Notes: generated by a model not told the origin, from the letters alone. A stretch of 5,925 bases of DNA from Desulfuromonas sp. (GCA_030145265.1 JAQYWA010000140.1:1-5925), one strand, 5' to 3'. Counted from the first letter of the stretch, positions 1-5,925 are shown. A program made the numbers and translations.

Positions 1-347
1 GCGAACAGTTGCGGACTGGCCAGCCCCCCTCCCTCGGGAATAACGGTGTCAAAATAGTTGCAGTCGGTGCCGAGGCAACCGTAGGCGGTAGCCGCGATCA
101 GCCCGACCGGCCGTTTCTGCTGCCACTGCTCCAACCCGGCATCGCGCAAGGCAAAAGCGATTCCAGCCAAGCCGAGCCGGGAGAAGGGATCCATTCGGCC
201 AAAGCGACGATCAGGCTGGGCGAAAACGTCCGCCCGAGAAAGGGTCGGCAATGTGCCGGAAGACAGGACGAAGTCCTGCCGCTGCCGCCCCTGACCGCTG
301 CCAGCGGCGGTAACCCAACCGATGCCGGTGATTCGTGCGCTCAGCAT
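1..347 (-). CDS. Second beta-ketoacyl synthase-like protein (partial, N-terminal 115 codons)
   Basis: This is the N-terminal part of a ketosynthase-fold protein that continues past base 1. Translating from the ATG at 347-345 gives an open frame to the window edge. It opens with a typical thiolase/KS first strand and turn (ITGIGWVTAAGSG, about residues 6-18). A helix follows with RMDPFSRLGLAGIAFALRDAG, then GLIAATAYGCLGTD and GGGLASPQLF near the edge, the pattern of the KS N-terminal domain. The active-site Cys region lies outside the window, so it cannot be told whether this is a catalytic KS or a chain-length-factor-like partner. The start overlaps the stop of the upstream KS (ATGCTGA) and is preceded by a strong GGAGGG at 355-360, so the two are probably co-translated. 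Aryl polyene systems are known to use a KS paired with a KS-like partner (ApeO with ApeC); that this is such a partner is an inference. Confidence 0.85.
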   Translation of the reverse strand, partial: MLSARITGIGWVTAAGSGQGRQRQDFVLSSGTLPTLSRADVFAQPDRRFGRMDPFSRLGLAGIAFALRDAGLEQWQQKRPVGLIAATAYGCLGTDCNYFDTVIPEGGGLASPQLF

Positions 348-1474
348 GTGGCGGCCCTCCCCAACAGCAGTGCCGCGTTGACTCCACCGAAACCTGAATT
401 GGTCGACAGCAGACAATCGCCAACGAAACGTTGGGAAGTCGCAGCCACCAGGCCGCGGCCCGCCTCTTCGGGTTCTTCAAGTCCCACCGTCGGGGGCAAG
501 ACCTGTTCCGCCAGACTCCGCAGGCCGAGCACCACCTCGATGGCGCCGGCGGCGCCCAGGCTGTGGCCGAGCGCCCCCTTGATCGAGTTGACCGGCAGCA
601 GCCGTCCGCCGAAAATCCGCCCGAAGGCGGCCAGCTCCATGGCATCGTTGTAGACGGTGCCGGTACCGTGGGCGCTGACCGCGGCGACGGCCTCCGCCGC
701 CAGGCCGGCCGTCGCCAGCGCCCGGCCGACAGCGTCGACCAAGCCGCAACCGTCGCGGGCCGGGGCGGTGATGTGGTTGGCGTCGTTGGCGCTCCCCCAG
801 CCGAGCACGCTGCCGAGCACGGGGCGGCCGTCGCACTTGGCTCGTTGCTCGCTCATCAGCAGCAGGGCCGCGCCCCCCTCACCGAGGGTCAGGCCGCTGC
901 GCTGCAGGTCAAAGGGGCGGCTGGCTCCAGCCGAGAGGGCCTGCAACGCAGAAAAACCGGAAAAGACGAACTCGCTGACCAGGTCGATGCCGACCACCAG
1001 CACGGCCTCGGCCTGCCCGGCGGCGATTTGCGCCGCCCCTCTAGCCACCGCGAGGGTCGAGGAGGCGCAAGCGGCGTTGATGTTGAATCCGGCAGCCGTC
1101 AGTTGCAGCCGCGCGGCGACCCGGCCCGGCAGGTCGCCCGGCAGTACCACATCCGGCTGGCATGGTTGGCCGCGGCGCAGTTTTTCCAGGTTGTCGATGC
1201 CGCCCTTGGTGGTCGCGGTCAGCACCTTGCAGTCGGCGGGAACCGGTCCCAGGCCCGCCAGCAGCCGCGCGAGCAGGGGGACAATCAGCGACTCGCCGGG
1301 GTCGGCACTGAGGTCCGGCACGCAGGCCGCCAGGGTGCTCTGGTAACGATCGGCGCCAAATCGGCTGAGCGGGGCAATCGCGCTGCGGCCGGCCAGCAGG
1401 CCATCCCACAGGGGAGCCAGGCCGTCGCCGAAGGCGGTTACCACGGCCGTATCAACCACGCAAACCCGCCTCAT
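341..1474 (-). CDS. Beta-ketoacyl-ACP synthase (type II polyketide/aryl polyene-type, FabF-like)
   Basis: A complete 377-aa ketosynthase of the KAS I/II family, predicted to catalyse decarboxylative Claisen condensation of malonyl-ACP with an acyl or aryl-polyenoyl-ACP in the cytoplasm. The nucleophile is Cys136 in NAACASS, and the two catalytic histidines are His269 in AHGTGT and His304 in GHSLGAAG, with Lys299 just before. The C-terminal NSGFGG loop (about 359-364) and the GLTLGEGGA segment (about 194-202) are also intact, so it should be active. The length is slightly short of a housekeeping FabF (about 410 aa). The start ATG overlaps the thioesterase stop by 4 nt (ATGA) and has a GGGGAG on the minus strand at 1485-1480, 5 nt upstream. 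Context (dehydratase, thioesterase, MMPL exporter, a second KS directly downstream) points to secondary lipid/polyene synthesis, not primary fatty acid synthesis. It could correspond to ApeO or ApeR of aryl polyene clusters; I cannot decide which by eye. Confidence 0.93.
   Translation of the reverse strand: MRRVCVVDTAVVTAFGDGLAPLWDGLLAGRSAIAPLSRFGADRYQSTLAACVPDLSADPGESLIVPLLARLLAGLGPVPADCKVLTATTKGGIDNLEKLRRGQPCQPDVVLPGDLPGRVAARLQLTAAGFNINAACASSTLAVARGAAQIAAGQAEAVLVVGIDLVSEFVFSGFSALQALSAGASRPFDLQRSGLTLGEGGAALLLMSEQRAKCDGRPVLGSVLGWGSANDANHITAPARDGCGLVDAVGRALATAGLAAEAVAAVSAHGTGTVYNDAMELAAFGRIFGGRLLPVNSIKGALGHSLGAAGAIEVVLGLRSLAEQVLPPTVGLEEPEEAGRGLVAATSQRFVGDCLLSTNSGFGGVNAALLLGRAATC
355..360 (-). 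promoter_or_regulatory. Ribosome binding site for the second KS-like gene
   Basis: On the minus strand this reads GGAGGG, followed by 7 nt and then the ATG at 347-345. It lies inside the 3' end of the preceding ketosynthase gene. It supports the ATG that overlaps that gene's stop codon as the true start, and suggests efficient initiation or re-initiation by ribosomes finishing the upstream gene. Confidence 0.7.
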
Positions 1475-1932
1475 GCCAACTCCCCGGCCCGCCAGCGCGC
1501 GAGAAATTGCTGCAGGAAGGGCGGAGGCAGAAGCAGCAGGTTCTCCTTCGTATCCATCAGCATCTGCACCGAGTAGCCGGTGGTCGCGACCTGGCCAGCC
1601 CGATCACGGATGATGAACTCGTGGTTAAGGCGGGCCGCCTCCGACCAGTGCAGAACCCCCTCGATCGTGAACGGCTCGCTGAACCGCAATGGCCGATGGT
1701 AATCGACGTGCATCTTCTTCACCGGCGCCAGCACCCCCTGGTTATAGATATCCATATAGCCGATACCGTATTTTTCGCCGAGGGCAACCCGGGCGTCCTC
1801 GAAGTAGCTCGGGTAGCGACCGTGCCAGACGATCCCCAGGGGATCGACCTCCTCGAAGCGCACCACCCGTTCGACAGTGGCCCGCAACGGCGTCGGATCG
1901 CCCGGCTGAACCGGGAAATACGCCTTTTTCAT
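1471..1932 (-). CDS. 4-hydroxybenzoyl-CoA-type hot-dog thioesterase
   Basis: A complete 153-aa acyl-CoA/acyl-ACP thioesterase of the 4HBT hot-dog family, predicted to hydrolyse a cytoplasmic acyl or aryl thioester. The family signature is clear: VRFEEVDPLGIVWHGRY followed by PSYFEDAR, with the likely catalytic Asp30 and the WHGRY stretch (residues 36-40) that starts the active-site helix. A second conserved stretch is VDYHRPLRFSEP (about 76-87), typical of the central strands of YbgC/FadM-like enzymes. Length is normal for the family (130-155 aa). I chose the ATG at 1932 because it forms a 4-nt ATGA overlap with the dehydratase stop and has a strong GGAGGAG 8 nt upstream; the frame is open further, to 2025, but that extension only reads through the dehydratase gene. 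Thioesterases of this type (ApeK) accompany aryl polyene clusters; its exact role there, editing or product release, is inferred. Confidence 0.9.
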   Translation of the reverse strand: MKKAYFPVQPGDPTPLRATVERVVRFEEVDPLGIVWHGRYPSYFEDARVALGEKYGIGYMDIYNQGVLAPVKKMHVDYHRPLRFSEPFTIEGVLHWSEAARLNHEFIIRDRAGQVATTGYSVQMLMDTKENLLLLPPPFLQQFLARWRAGELA

Positions 1933-2315
1933 CCTTCGCTCTCCTCCACCAGGGTCATCCGGAACGCCGCTGCCGGCTCGCCGTCGGCCTTCAGGCGGGC
2001 GTCCCAGACCTGGCGTCCGTCGCACTGGCGCTCGCGGCAGATCACCCGCAGGAGCTGTTCGGGCCGCACCTGTTTTAAAAACTTGGCCCGCTCCAGCCGC
2101 TGCAGGGTCAGCGGAGTATCGAGCCGCTGCTCGACAACCAGCTGGGCGGCAAGCACCTGGACCACTGCCGGCAGCACCGGGTAGCCGGGGAAATGCCCGG
2201 CGAAACCGGGGAAGTCGGCGGCAAACCGGAAGCTGCAGACAACACTCCCCTCGCCGTCCGTTTCCAGGGGGTTGACGGCTGCCGCCCCGACGGCTTGTTT
2301 CAGTTCACTTTTCAA
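1929..2315 (-). CDS. FabZ/ApeI-like 3-hydroxyacyl-ACP dehydratase, atypical active site
   Basis: A 128-aa single hot-dog-domain protein related to FabZ. Such enzymes remove water from 3-hydroxyacyl-ACP to give the trans-2-enoyl product; in an aryl polyene pathway this creates each new double bond. The diagnostic motif is GHFPGYPVLPAVVQV (about residues 40-54), with catalytic His41. The residue 14 positions after the His, which is Glu in FabZ (His54/Glu68 spacing in the E. coli enzyme), is Leu55 here, and the usual PG before the active-site helix is PA (Pro49-Ala50). The start is a TTG at 2315-2313: an in-frame stop at 2324-2322 rules out anything further upstream and no ATG or GTG follows before the conserved region. 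The start lies inside the lipoprotein gene (11-nt overlap), with only a weak Shine-Dalgarno. By eye it resembles ApeI more than ApeP of aryl polyene clusters. It could be a reduced-activity or structural partner subunit; this is inferred. Confidence 0.82.
   Translation of the reverse strand: MKSELKQAVGAAAVNPLETDGEGSVVCSFRFAADFPGFAGHFPGYPVLPAVVQVLAAQLVVEQRLDTPLTLQRLERAKFLKQVRPEQLLRVICRERQCDGRQVWDARLKADGEPAAAFRMTLVEESEG
1941..1947 (-). promoter_or_regulatory. Ribosome binding site for the thioesterase gene
   Basis: The minus strand reads GGAGGAG, 8 nt upstream of the ATG at 1932-1930. It sits within the last codons of the dehydratase gene. This decides the thioesterase start in favour of 1932 over the upstream in-frame start at 2025. 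Confidence 0.7.
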
Positions 2316-2976
2316 TCCGTCTCACGCTTTCCAACCAGAGGGTCAGGGTGTATCCCCCCCGCCGGTCTTGCAGAAAAATCCCCTCCGGGATCTGCCGCCC
2401 GGCCAGTTGCCGGTACTGGTAGTAACCGACCCGCCAGTCGCCGGATGACCCTTCGCTGCGTTTTTCCAGCAGCAGCGGCGGTTCGCCGCCGAAGACGAAG
2501 GTCAACGCCTCGGATCCCACGCGCCGCAGACGGTAATCCCGGGCAGCGATCTCCAGCCGGTCGTCCCGGGACGGCTGCGGCTGGAAAAAGATCCGCCGCA
2601 CGCTTTCGGCCACGGCCTCGGCCAGCCCGGGATGCTTGCGCAGGTCAGGAAGCAGGTGATGCACCTCGACATCTTCGGCGGTGACGGTGAGGTCAAACAG
2701 CTTCAGCCCCATCCCTTCGAGGGCCACCAGCCGGGCATGCCGGTTGCCGGCGTCAAGTTCCATGAACCCCTCGAGAGGAAGCTTCATGCCATGCAACTGG
2801 AACAGCCCCGACTGGCGAATGCGATAAACGGCCGCATCGTCGAGCCAGAACGGTTCGAGCAGCTCCGTCGCCGTCAGCTCGCTGGTCGGCCCCAGCCGCG
2901 GGGATTCGAAGGGGACGGTGGTACAGCCGCCCAGCAGTAGCGCCAGTAGCAAACCGGCCCAGTGCCGCCGTGCCAT
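2305..2976 (-). CDS. Outer-membrane lipoprotein, DUF3261-like, of aryl polyene-type cluster
   Basis: A 223-aa predicted lipoprotein. The N-terminus has basic residues (Arg3, Arg4), a hydrophobic stretch (about 7-15) and a good lipobox, LGGC, giving lipidation at Cys18. Residue +2 is Thr, not Asp, which favours sorting to the outer membrane. The mature part has no other membrane segment and looks like a beta-rich domain with a C-terminal helix-poor region (GDWRVGYYQYRQL, about 178-190). I recognise it mainly by position: small DUF3261 lipoproteins follow the MMPL exporter in aryl polyene clusters, and size and layout fit. Its molecular role is not established; accepting or anchoring the exported lipid at the outer membrane is inference. 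The ATG overlaps the exporter stop by 1 nt (TGATG), with GGGAG on the minus strand at 2989-2985, 8 nt upstream of the ATG. Confidence 0.8.
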   Translation of the reverse strand: MARRHWAGLLLALLLGGCTTVPFESPRLGPTSELTATELLEPFWLDDAAVYRIRQSGLFQLHGMKLPLEGFMELDAGNRHARLVALEGMGLKLFDLTVTAEDVEVHHLLPDLRKHPGLAEAVAESVRRIFFQPQPSRDDRLEIAARDYRLRRVGSEALTFVFGGEPPLLLEKRSEGSSGDWRVGYYQYRQLAGRQIPEGIFLQDRRGGYTLTLWLESVRRIEK

Positions 2977-5339
2977 CAGCTGCGCTCCCGTTGCAGCGCC
3001 GGCACCACCAAAAGCGCCGTCGGCACCGCCCCACCAATCCCCAGCAGCACCGTGGTGCCGATGGAATACAGCGCCGGGTGCTCGGCAAAAGCCAGCGCGC
3101 CGAACCCGACCAGGGTGGTCAGCCCGGCCACCAGCACGGCCTGCCGAGTGGCCCGGTCCTCGCCCGGCTCACCTCGGCAGACCATGAAAATCCCGTAGTC
3201 GACACCGAGGCCGATGACCAGGATGGTCGCCACGATGTTGAACAGGTTGAATTCCATTCCCAGCCACCCCATGGTGCCGAGCATCACCACCAGCCCGGTC
3301 ACCACCGGCAACAGCGCCAGCAAAATCTGGGCCGGGCGGCGCAGCAGCAGGGCGACCATGAGCAGCACCGCCCCCCCGGCCAGGGTGATAAAGCGCAAAA
3401 AATCGGCGCGGATGGCACTTCCCACTTCCCGGCCAAAGCGGGCCTGGGACACCAGGTGGATGCCGGGCGGCAGCGCGGCATCCGCACTAAAGAGGGCCGT
3501 CACTTCTGGAGTATCGGGAACCAGGGTCACCAGCTGCACCCCGGCGCCGTTTTCCAGCAGCAGAACGTCGAGCAGATCGCCGAGGCCGAGCTGCCGCAGG
3601 GTTTCCACGGTCACCGGCTCGGGCTGCCGCTGCAGACCGGCAAAAAACGGGGCGAAAGCCGCCTCGGAAAAACCACGGGATTCACCGGCCTGCCGCAACA
3701 GCTGGCGGGTTGACTCGCCCCGCTGCTGCCAGAAAGCCTGCCAGCGCTGCAGGTTGGACGCTTGGTTCGCCGCCGAAGGAAGGAGCGGTGCCAGACTGAT
3801 TACCGTGACATCGGGAAGCTCCCGCCGCAGCAATTCGAACAGCATGTCGTTGGCCCCCAGGGCCTCCTGCAAATCTCCCCCTTCGGCAAAGACCATGGCC
3901 ATCGAACGGAGGTTGCCCCAGGTCTGCTGCAGCTCCTGTTCGGCCGCCAGCAGCTCAGTCGGCATCAGGCTCAAACTGCGCAGTTCGCCGTTGACCGGAA
4001 CCTCGGCGACCTTCCATGAGCAGCCGACCATGATCACCAGCCAGAGCAACAGCAACAGACCGGGCTTGCGCCGGCGTTTCACGGTCAGGCTCTGGTACAA
4101 CCGGCGCGGCGCCGGCCGCCAATCGGACACCACCAGGTGCGGCAGAACAATTAGCGCCAGCAACAGGGCGGCCGCGATGCCGGTCATGGCAAAGACCGCC
4201 AGCTGGCGCTGCCCCGGCAGGCTGGAGGTGAGCAGCACGGCGAACCCGGCCAGAGTGGTCAGGGCACCGAACAGCACCGGCCGGGAAACCCGGCCCAGCG
4301 CCGCTTCCGGCTCCCCTTCGCTCTGGCGCAGGACAAAGTAGACATGCAGACCGAAATCGACGGCGATTCCGAGCAGGACCGCGCCGAACCCGAGGGTCAC
4401 CCCAGAAACCACCGGGTAGCACCAGGAGACCGCCACCGCCGCCAGGCCCACCACCGACACCGGCACCAGAAAGACAAACAACGCCCGCCAACTGCGCAGA
4501 AACAACAGGAACAGGGCGGCCAGCCCCAGGGTTGAGGCGGTCAGCACCACGAACAGGTCCCGCTGAATCGCCTCGGCGTTGGCCACCGTGTAGGCGTGAC
4601 CGGAGACCAGCCGGGCCTCGACCCCCTTCGGCAACACTCCGTCGGCCGCCTGCTGAAACTGCTCCAGCATCCTGGCGCCGCCACCGGAATCGGTGATGGC
4701 CACCGACGAGTCGGCGATAATCAACGCGCTGTGACCGTCGGCGCTGAGAAAATGGCCATCCTGCAGCCGGGTCTTACTGATTGGGTTGACAAAGCGTAGC
4801 TTCTCCAGCCCCAGGTTGCGCAGCTCGAGGGGATCACGACGGATCACCCCCTTGAGCAGCCAGCCTTCCGGCGACAGCATCTGCCGGTAGCCGGTTTCGA
4901 GCTGCTGCTGCACCCGCGCCGGGGTCAGCCCATCGTCAATCCGCTGCAGATCGTTCGCCCCCAAAAGCTGCGGCAGACTGCTTTCCAGCCAGTCCGGCAG
5001 CCGATTGTTTTCGAGCATCGCCGGACCGGTAACCGCGCGGCTGAAATACTCGGGCGACAGGGCCGCGGCCAGGCCATCGGCGGCCGTAAGCAGGGTTGCC
5101 GTGCTGGTAATCTGGCTGCCGTGCAGGCTGATCAGCACCTTGCGCGCGAAGGGGGCCTGCTGCAGGCGGCGAAAATCATCGGCGACCTGCGAGGTATCGT
5201 CGGGGAGCATCGATTCGATGTCCTCGCGTACCTCCAGCCGGGTCAATCCGGCCAGACTGGTACCCAACAGCAGCAGGGTCAGCAAAAAGAGGAGCGCTCG
5301 CCGGGGAGCGAATAGCCTATAGAGGGCAGAAAAGAGCAT
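2976..5339 (-). CDS. MMPL/RND-superfamily lipid exporter (COG4258-type)
   Basis: A 787-aa inner-membrane transporter with the duplicated layout of the MMPL family. One helix lies at about 15-32, a large periplasmic domain at about 33-260, and five helices at about 262-281, 286-304, 313-337, 354-372 and 379-400. The second half repeats this: helix about 427-441, periplasmic domain about 442-645, then helices about 647-666, 670-688, 697-719, 735-752 and 757-778. Each half has a matching intramembrane acid, Asp328 in GIAVDFG and Asp714 in GLGVDYG, at the place where the superfamily carries its proton-relay residues, so proton-driven export is likely. The ATG at 5339 was chosen because it starts a short cytoplasmic segment followed by the first helix and has AGGGA 4 nt upstream, 7 nt after the LolA-like stop. 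The frame is open to 5462, but that extension lies in the previous gene. The probable cargo is the lipid product made by the downstream enzymes; this is from context. Related MMPL proteins move hopanoids or mycobacterial lipids. Confidence 0.93.
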   Translation of the reverse strand: MLFSALYRLFAPRRALLFLLTLLLLGTSLAGLTRLEVREDIESMLPDDTSQVADDFRRLQQAPFARKVLISLHGSQITSTATLLTAADGLAAALSPEYFSRAVTGPAMLENNRLPDWLESSLPQLLGANDLQRIDDGLTPARVQQQLETGYRQMLSPEGWLLKGVIRRDPLELRNLGLEKLRFVNPISKTRLQDGHFLSADGHSALIIADSSVAITDSGGGARMLEQFQQAADGVLPKGVEARLVSGHAYTVANAEAIQRDLFVVLTASTLGLAALFLLFLRSWRALFVFLVPVSVVGLAAVAVSWCYPVVSGVTLGFGAVLLGIAVDFGLHVYFVLRQSEGEPEAALGRVSRPVLFGALTTLAGFAVLLTSSLPGQRQLAVFAMTGIAAALLLALIVLPHLVVSDWRPAPRRLYQSLTVKRRRKPGLLLLLWLVIMVGCSWKVAEVPVNGELRSLSLMPTELLAAEQELQQTWGNLRSMAMVFAEGGDLQEALGANDMLFELLRRELPDVTVISLAPLLPSAANQASNLQRWQAFWQQRGESTRQLLRQAGESRGFSEAAFAPFFAGLQRQPEPVTVETLRQLGLGDLLDVLLLENGAGVQLVTLVPDTPEVTALFSADAALPPGIHLVSQARFGREVGSAIRADFLRFITLAGGAVLLMVALLLRRPAQILLALLPVVTGLVVMLGTMGWLGMEFNLFNIVATILVIGLGVDYGIFMVCRGEPGEDRATRQAVLVAGLTTLVGFGALAFAEHPALYSIGTTVLLGIGGAVPTALLVVPALQRERS

Positions 5340-5343
5340 CAGG

Positions 5344-5348
5344 TCCCT
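5344..5348 (-). promoter_or_regulatory. Ribosome binding site for the MMPL exporter gene
   Basis: The minus strand reads AGGGA 4 nt before the ATG at 5339-5337, and it overlaps the TAG stop of the LolA-like gene (5349-5347). It supports the start at 5339, giving a 787-aa protein, over the longer in-frame option beginning at 5462. Confidence 0.55.
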
Positions 5349-5925
5349 AGAACAGCGCCGGGTCAAGGGGCTGGTTGAGTTCGGTTTCGGCAAAGCGGAT
5401 GCGGGTGAAATCGCCGCCCGGCTCATGGACTTCGACGGTTTCGACATAACGCCGCTGCGCATCGAAGCTGATCTGCAGGTAATCGAGGAACTGCTCCGCC
5501 CCCGCCTGCAGCGGGACCAGCTTGAGAGTGACCGGCTCCTCGCTCATCAGAGTCATGCGGTACTGCTGCACCAACCAGACGATATCGACCCGGGCCCAAG
5601 CCAAGAGTTGCTCGGCAATCAACTTCATCCCCGGTTCCCGGGCGATGTCGAAGGGAACGGCGGCGCCGGCCCGCTCGTGCCAGCGCTTGCCACTGGCGCC
5701 GTTGAGCAGAAAACCGGAAGCCACCGGCTCAAGCATCTCCCAGCGCAGCTTATCCGGCTGGGCGAAAGAGAAGCGGCCGGTGGAAACCAGGGTTTCCTGA
5801 AACATCTCCAGATATTTTTCCTGAACAAAGTCGCTGGCCAGGGTTTCGATGCCGGCGGCCGAGAGTTCCAGTTCGGCGAGGATTCGGTCGAGAGTCAGGC
5901 CCGGATTTTCTTCGGCCGAAGCCGG
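5347..5925 (-). CDS. LolA-like outer-membrane lipoprotein carrier protein (partial, 5' end outside window)
   Basis: The visible 192 codons form a LolA/LolB-fold periplasmic carrier. The frame is open through the window's right edge. The first visible residues, PASAEEN, look like the end of a signal peptide with an AxA-type cleavage site, so probably only about 20 codons are missing. Family hallmarks follow: an N-terminal helix ending in DFVQEKYLEMF, then GRFSFAQPDKLRWEMLEP, the strand pattern of the open beta-barrel, and a C-terminal strand repeat (RYVETVEVHEPGGDFTRIRF). The internal Met at 5805 is not the start because the conserved DFVQEK region lies before it. Housekeeping LolA carries lipoproteins across the periplasm. 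Here, directly before an MMPL exporter and a lipoprotein, a carrier dedicated to the polyene lipid product is more likely. Homologues of this kind sit beside the MMPL exporter in aryl polyene clusters. Confidence 0.9.
   Translation of the reverse strand, partial: PASAEENPGLTLDRILAELELSAAGIETLASDFVQEKYLEMFQETLVSTGRFSFAQPDKLRWEMLEPVASGFLLNGASGKRWHERAGAAVPFDIAREPGMKLIAEQLLAWARVDIVWLVQQYRMTLMSEEPVTLKLVPLQAGAEQFLDYLQISFDAQRRYVETVEVHEPGGDFTRIRFAETELNQPLDPALF

Noticed and set aside
431..1576. Long plus-strand open frame (381 codons), and another at 9-653
   Set aside because: They lie opposite the ketosynthase genes, whose triad motifs are clear. The translations are low-complexity, rich in Arg, Gly, Gln and Ala, with no family motif: the usual shadow of a GC-rich gene.
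1933..2025. Possible 31-residue N-terminal extension of the thioesterase
   Set aside because: It overlaps the dehydratase coding region and is Arg/Gly/Pro-rich. The ATG at 1932 has a GGAGGAG site and the usual ATGA coupling.
3214..4341. Plus-strand open frame of 375 codons opposite the exporter
   Set aside because: It is Ser/Arg/Pro-rich without recognisable domains, while the minus strand encodes an unmistakable 12-helix MMPL protein over the same bases.
2976..5339. Hopanoid transporter HpnN or an RND drug efflux pump
   Set aside because: MMPL architecture is shared with HpnN, but no hopanoid genes are present. Drug RND pumps are longer (about 1000-1050 aa) and accompanied by a membrane fusion protein, which is absent here.
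5340..5462. Possible 41-residue N-terminal extension of the MMPL exporter
   Set aside because: It reads through the conserved C-terminal end of the LolA-like gene in another frame, is polar and unlike any MMPL N-terminus. The ATG at 5339 has an AGGGA site and leads directly into the first membrane helix.
5347..5925. Housekeeping LolA for general lipoprotein sorting
   Set aside because: The fold fits, but the gene is joined to an MMPL exporter and polyketide enzymes rather than to its usual housekeeping neighbours, so a specialised paralogue is more likely. This is not proven.
1..5925. CRISPR arrays, tRNA or rRNA genes, insertion sequences, defence genes or a riboswitch
   Set aside because: No spaced direct repeats, no transposase frames or terminal inverted repeats, and no intergenic space to hold RNA elements; the window is fully coding on one strand.

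Overview
The window is a tightly packed, single-strand stretch of a bacterial lipid/polyketide biosynthesis and export operon. All seven genes read on the minus strand, so transcription runs from the right end (5925) to the left end (1). The DNA is GC-rich by eye (roughly 60-65%). A signal-peptidase-II lipoprotein, a LolA-like periplasmic carrier and a large MMPL exporter together indicate a Gram-negative host. A deltaproteobacterial or gammaproteobacterial source would fit the gene content, but nothing here fixes the taxon.

In order of transcription the genes are: (1) a LolA-like outer-membrane carrier protein, 5' end outside the window (5925-5347); (2) an MMPL/RND-superfamily exporter of 787 aa with 12 predicted membrane helices (5339-2976); (3) a 223-aa lipoprotein with a clear lipobox, resembling the DUF3261 proteins of aryl polyene clusters (2976-2305); (4) a short hot-dog-fold 3-hydroxyacyl-ACP dehydratase-like protein with a TTG start (2315-1929); (5) a 4-hydroxybenzoyl-CoA-type thioesterase (1932-1471); (6) a beta-ketoacyl-ACP synthase with an intact Cys-His-His triad (1474-341); (7) the first 115 codons of a second beta-ketoacyl-synthase-like protein (347 to beyond 1). 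Adjacent genes either overlap (by 1 to 11 nt) or are 7 nt apart. There is no room for an internal promoter or terminator between them, so this is one translationally coupled unit whose promoter lies to the right of the window and whose end lies to the left.

The combination LolA-like + MMPL exporter + DUF3261-like lipoprotein + FabZ-like dehydratase + 4HBT thioesterase + paired ketosynthases is the signature of the aryl polyene (APE)/flexirubin-like type II polyketide family. In this model the ketosynthases extend and the dehydratase dehydrates an ACP-bound aryl polyene chain. The thioesterase acts on acyl intermediates or on release. The MMPL protein, LolA-like carrier and lipoprotein would move the finished pigment lipid from the inner to the outer membrane. 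The ACPs, ketoreductase, acyl-ACP ligase, ammonia-lyase, acyltransferase and second dehydratase expected in such clusters are not in the window and would have to lie to either side.

The most notable details are the dehydratase, which keeps the catalytic His but has Leu where FabZ has its catalytic Glu, and the overlapping pair of ketosynthase genes, which suggests a KS/chain-length-factor heterodimer. I see no RNA genes, mobile elements, CRISPR arrays, large repeats or plus-strand genes.
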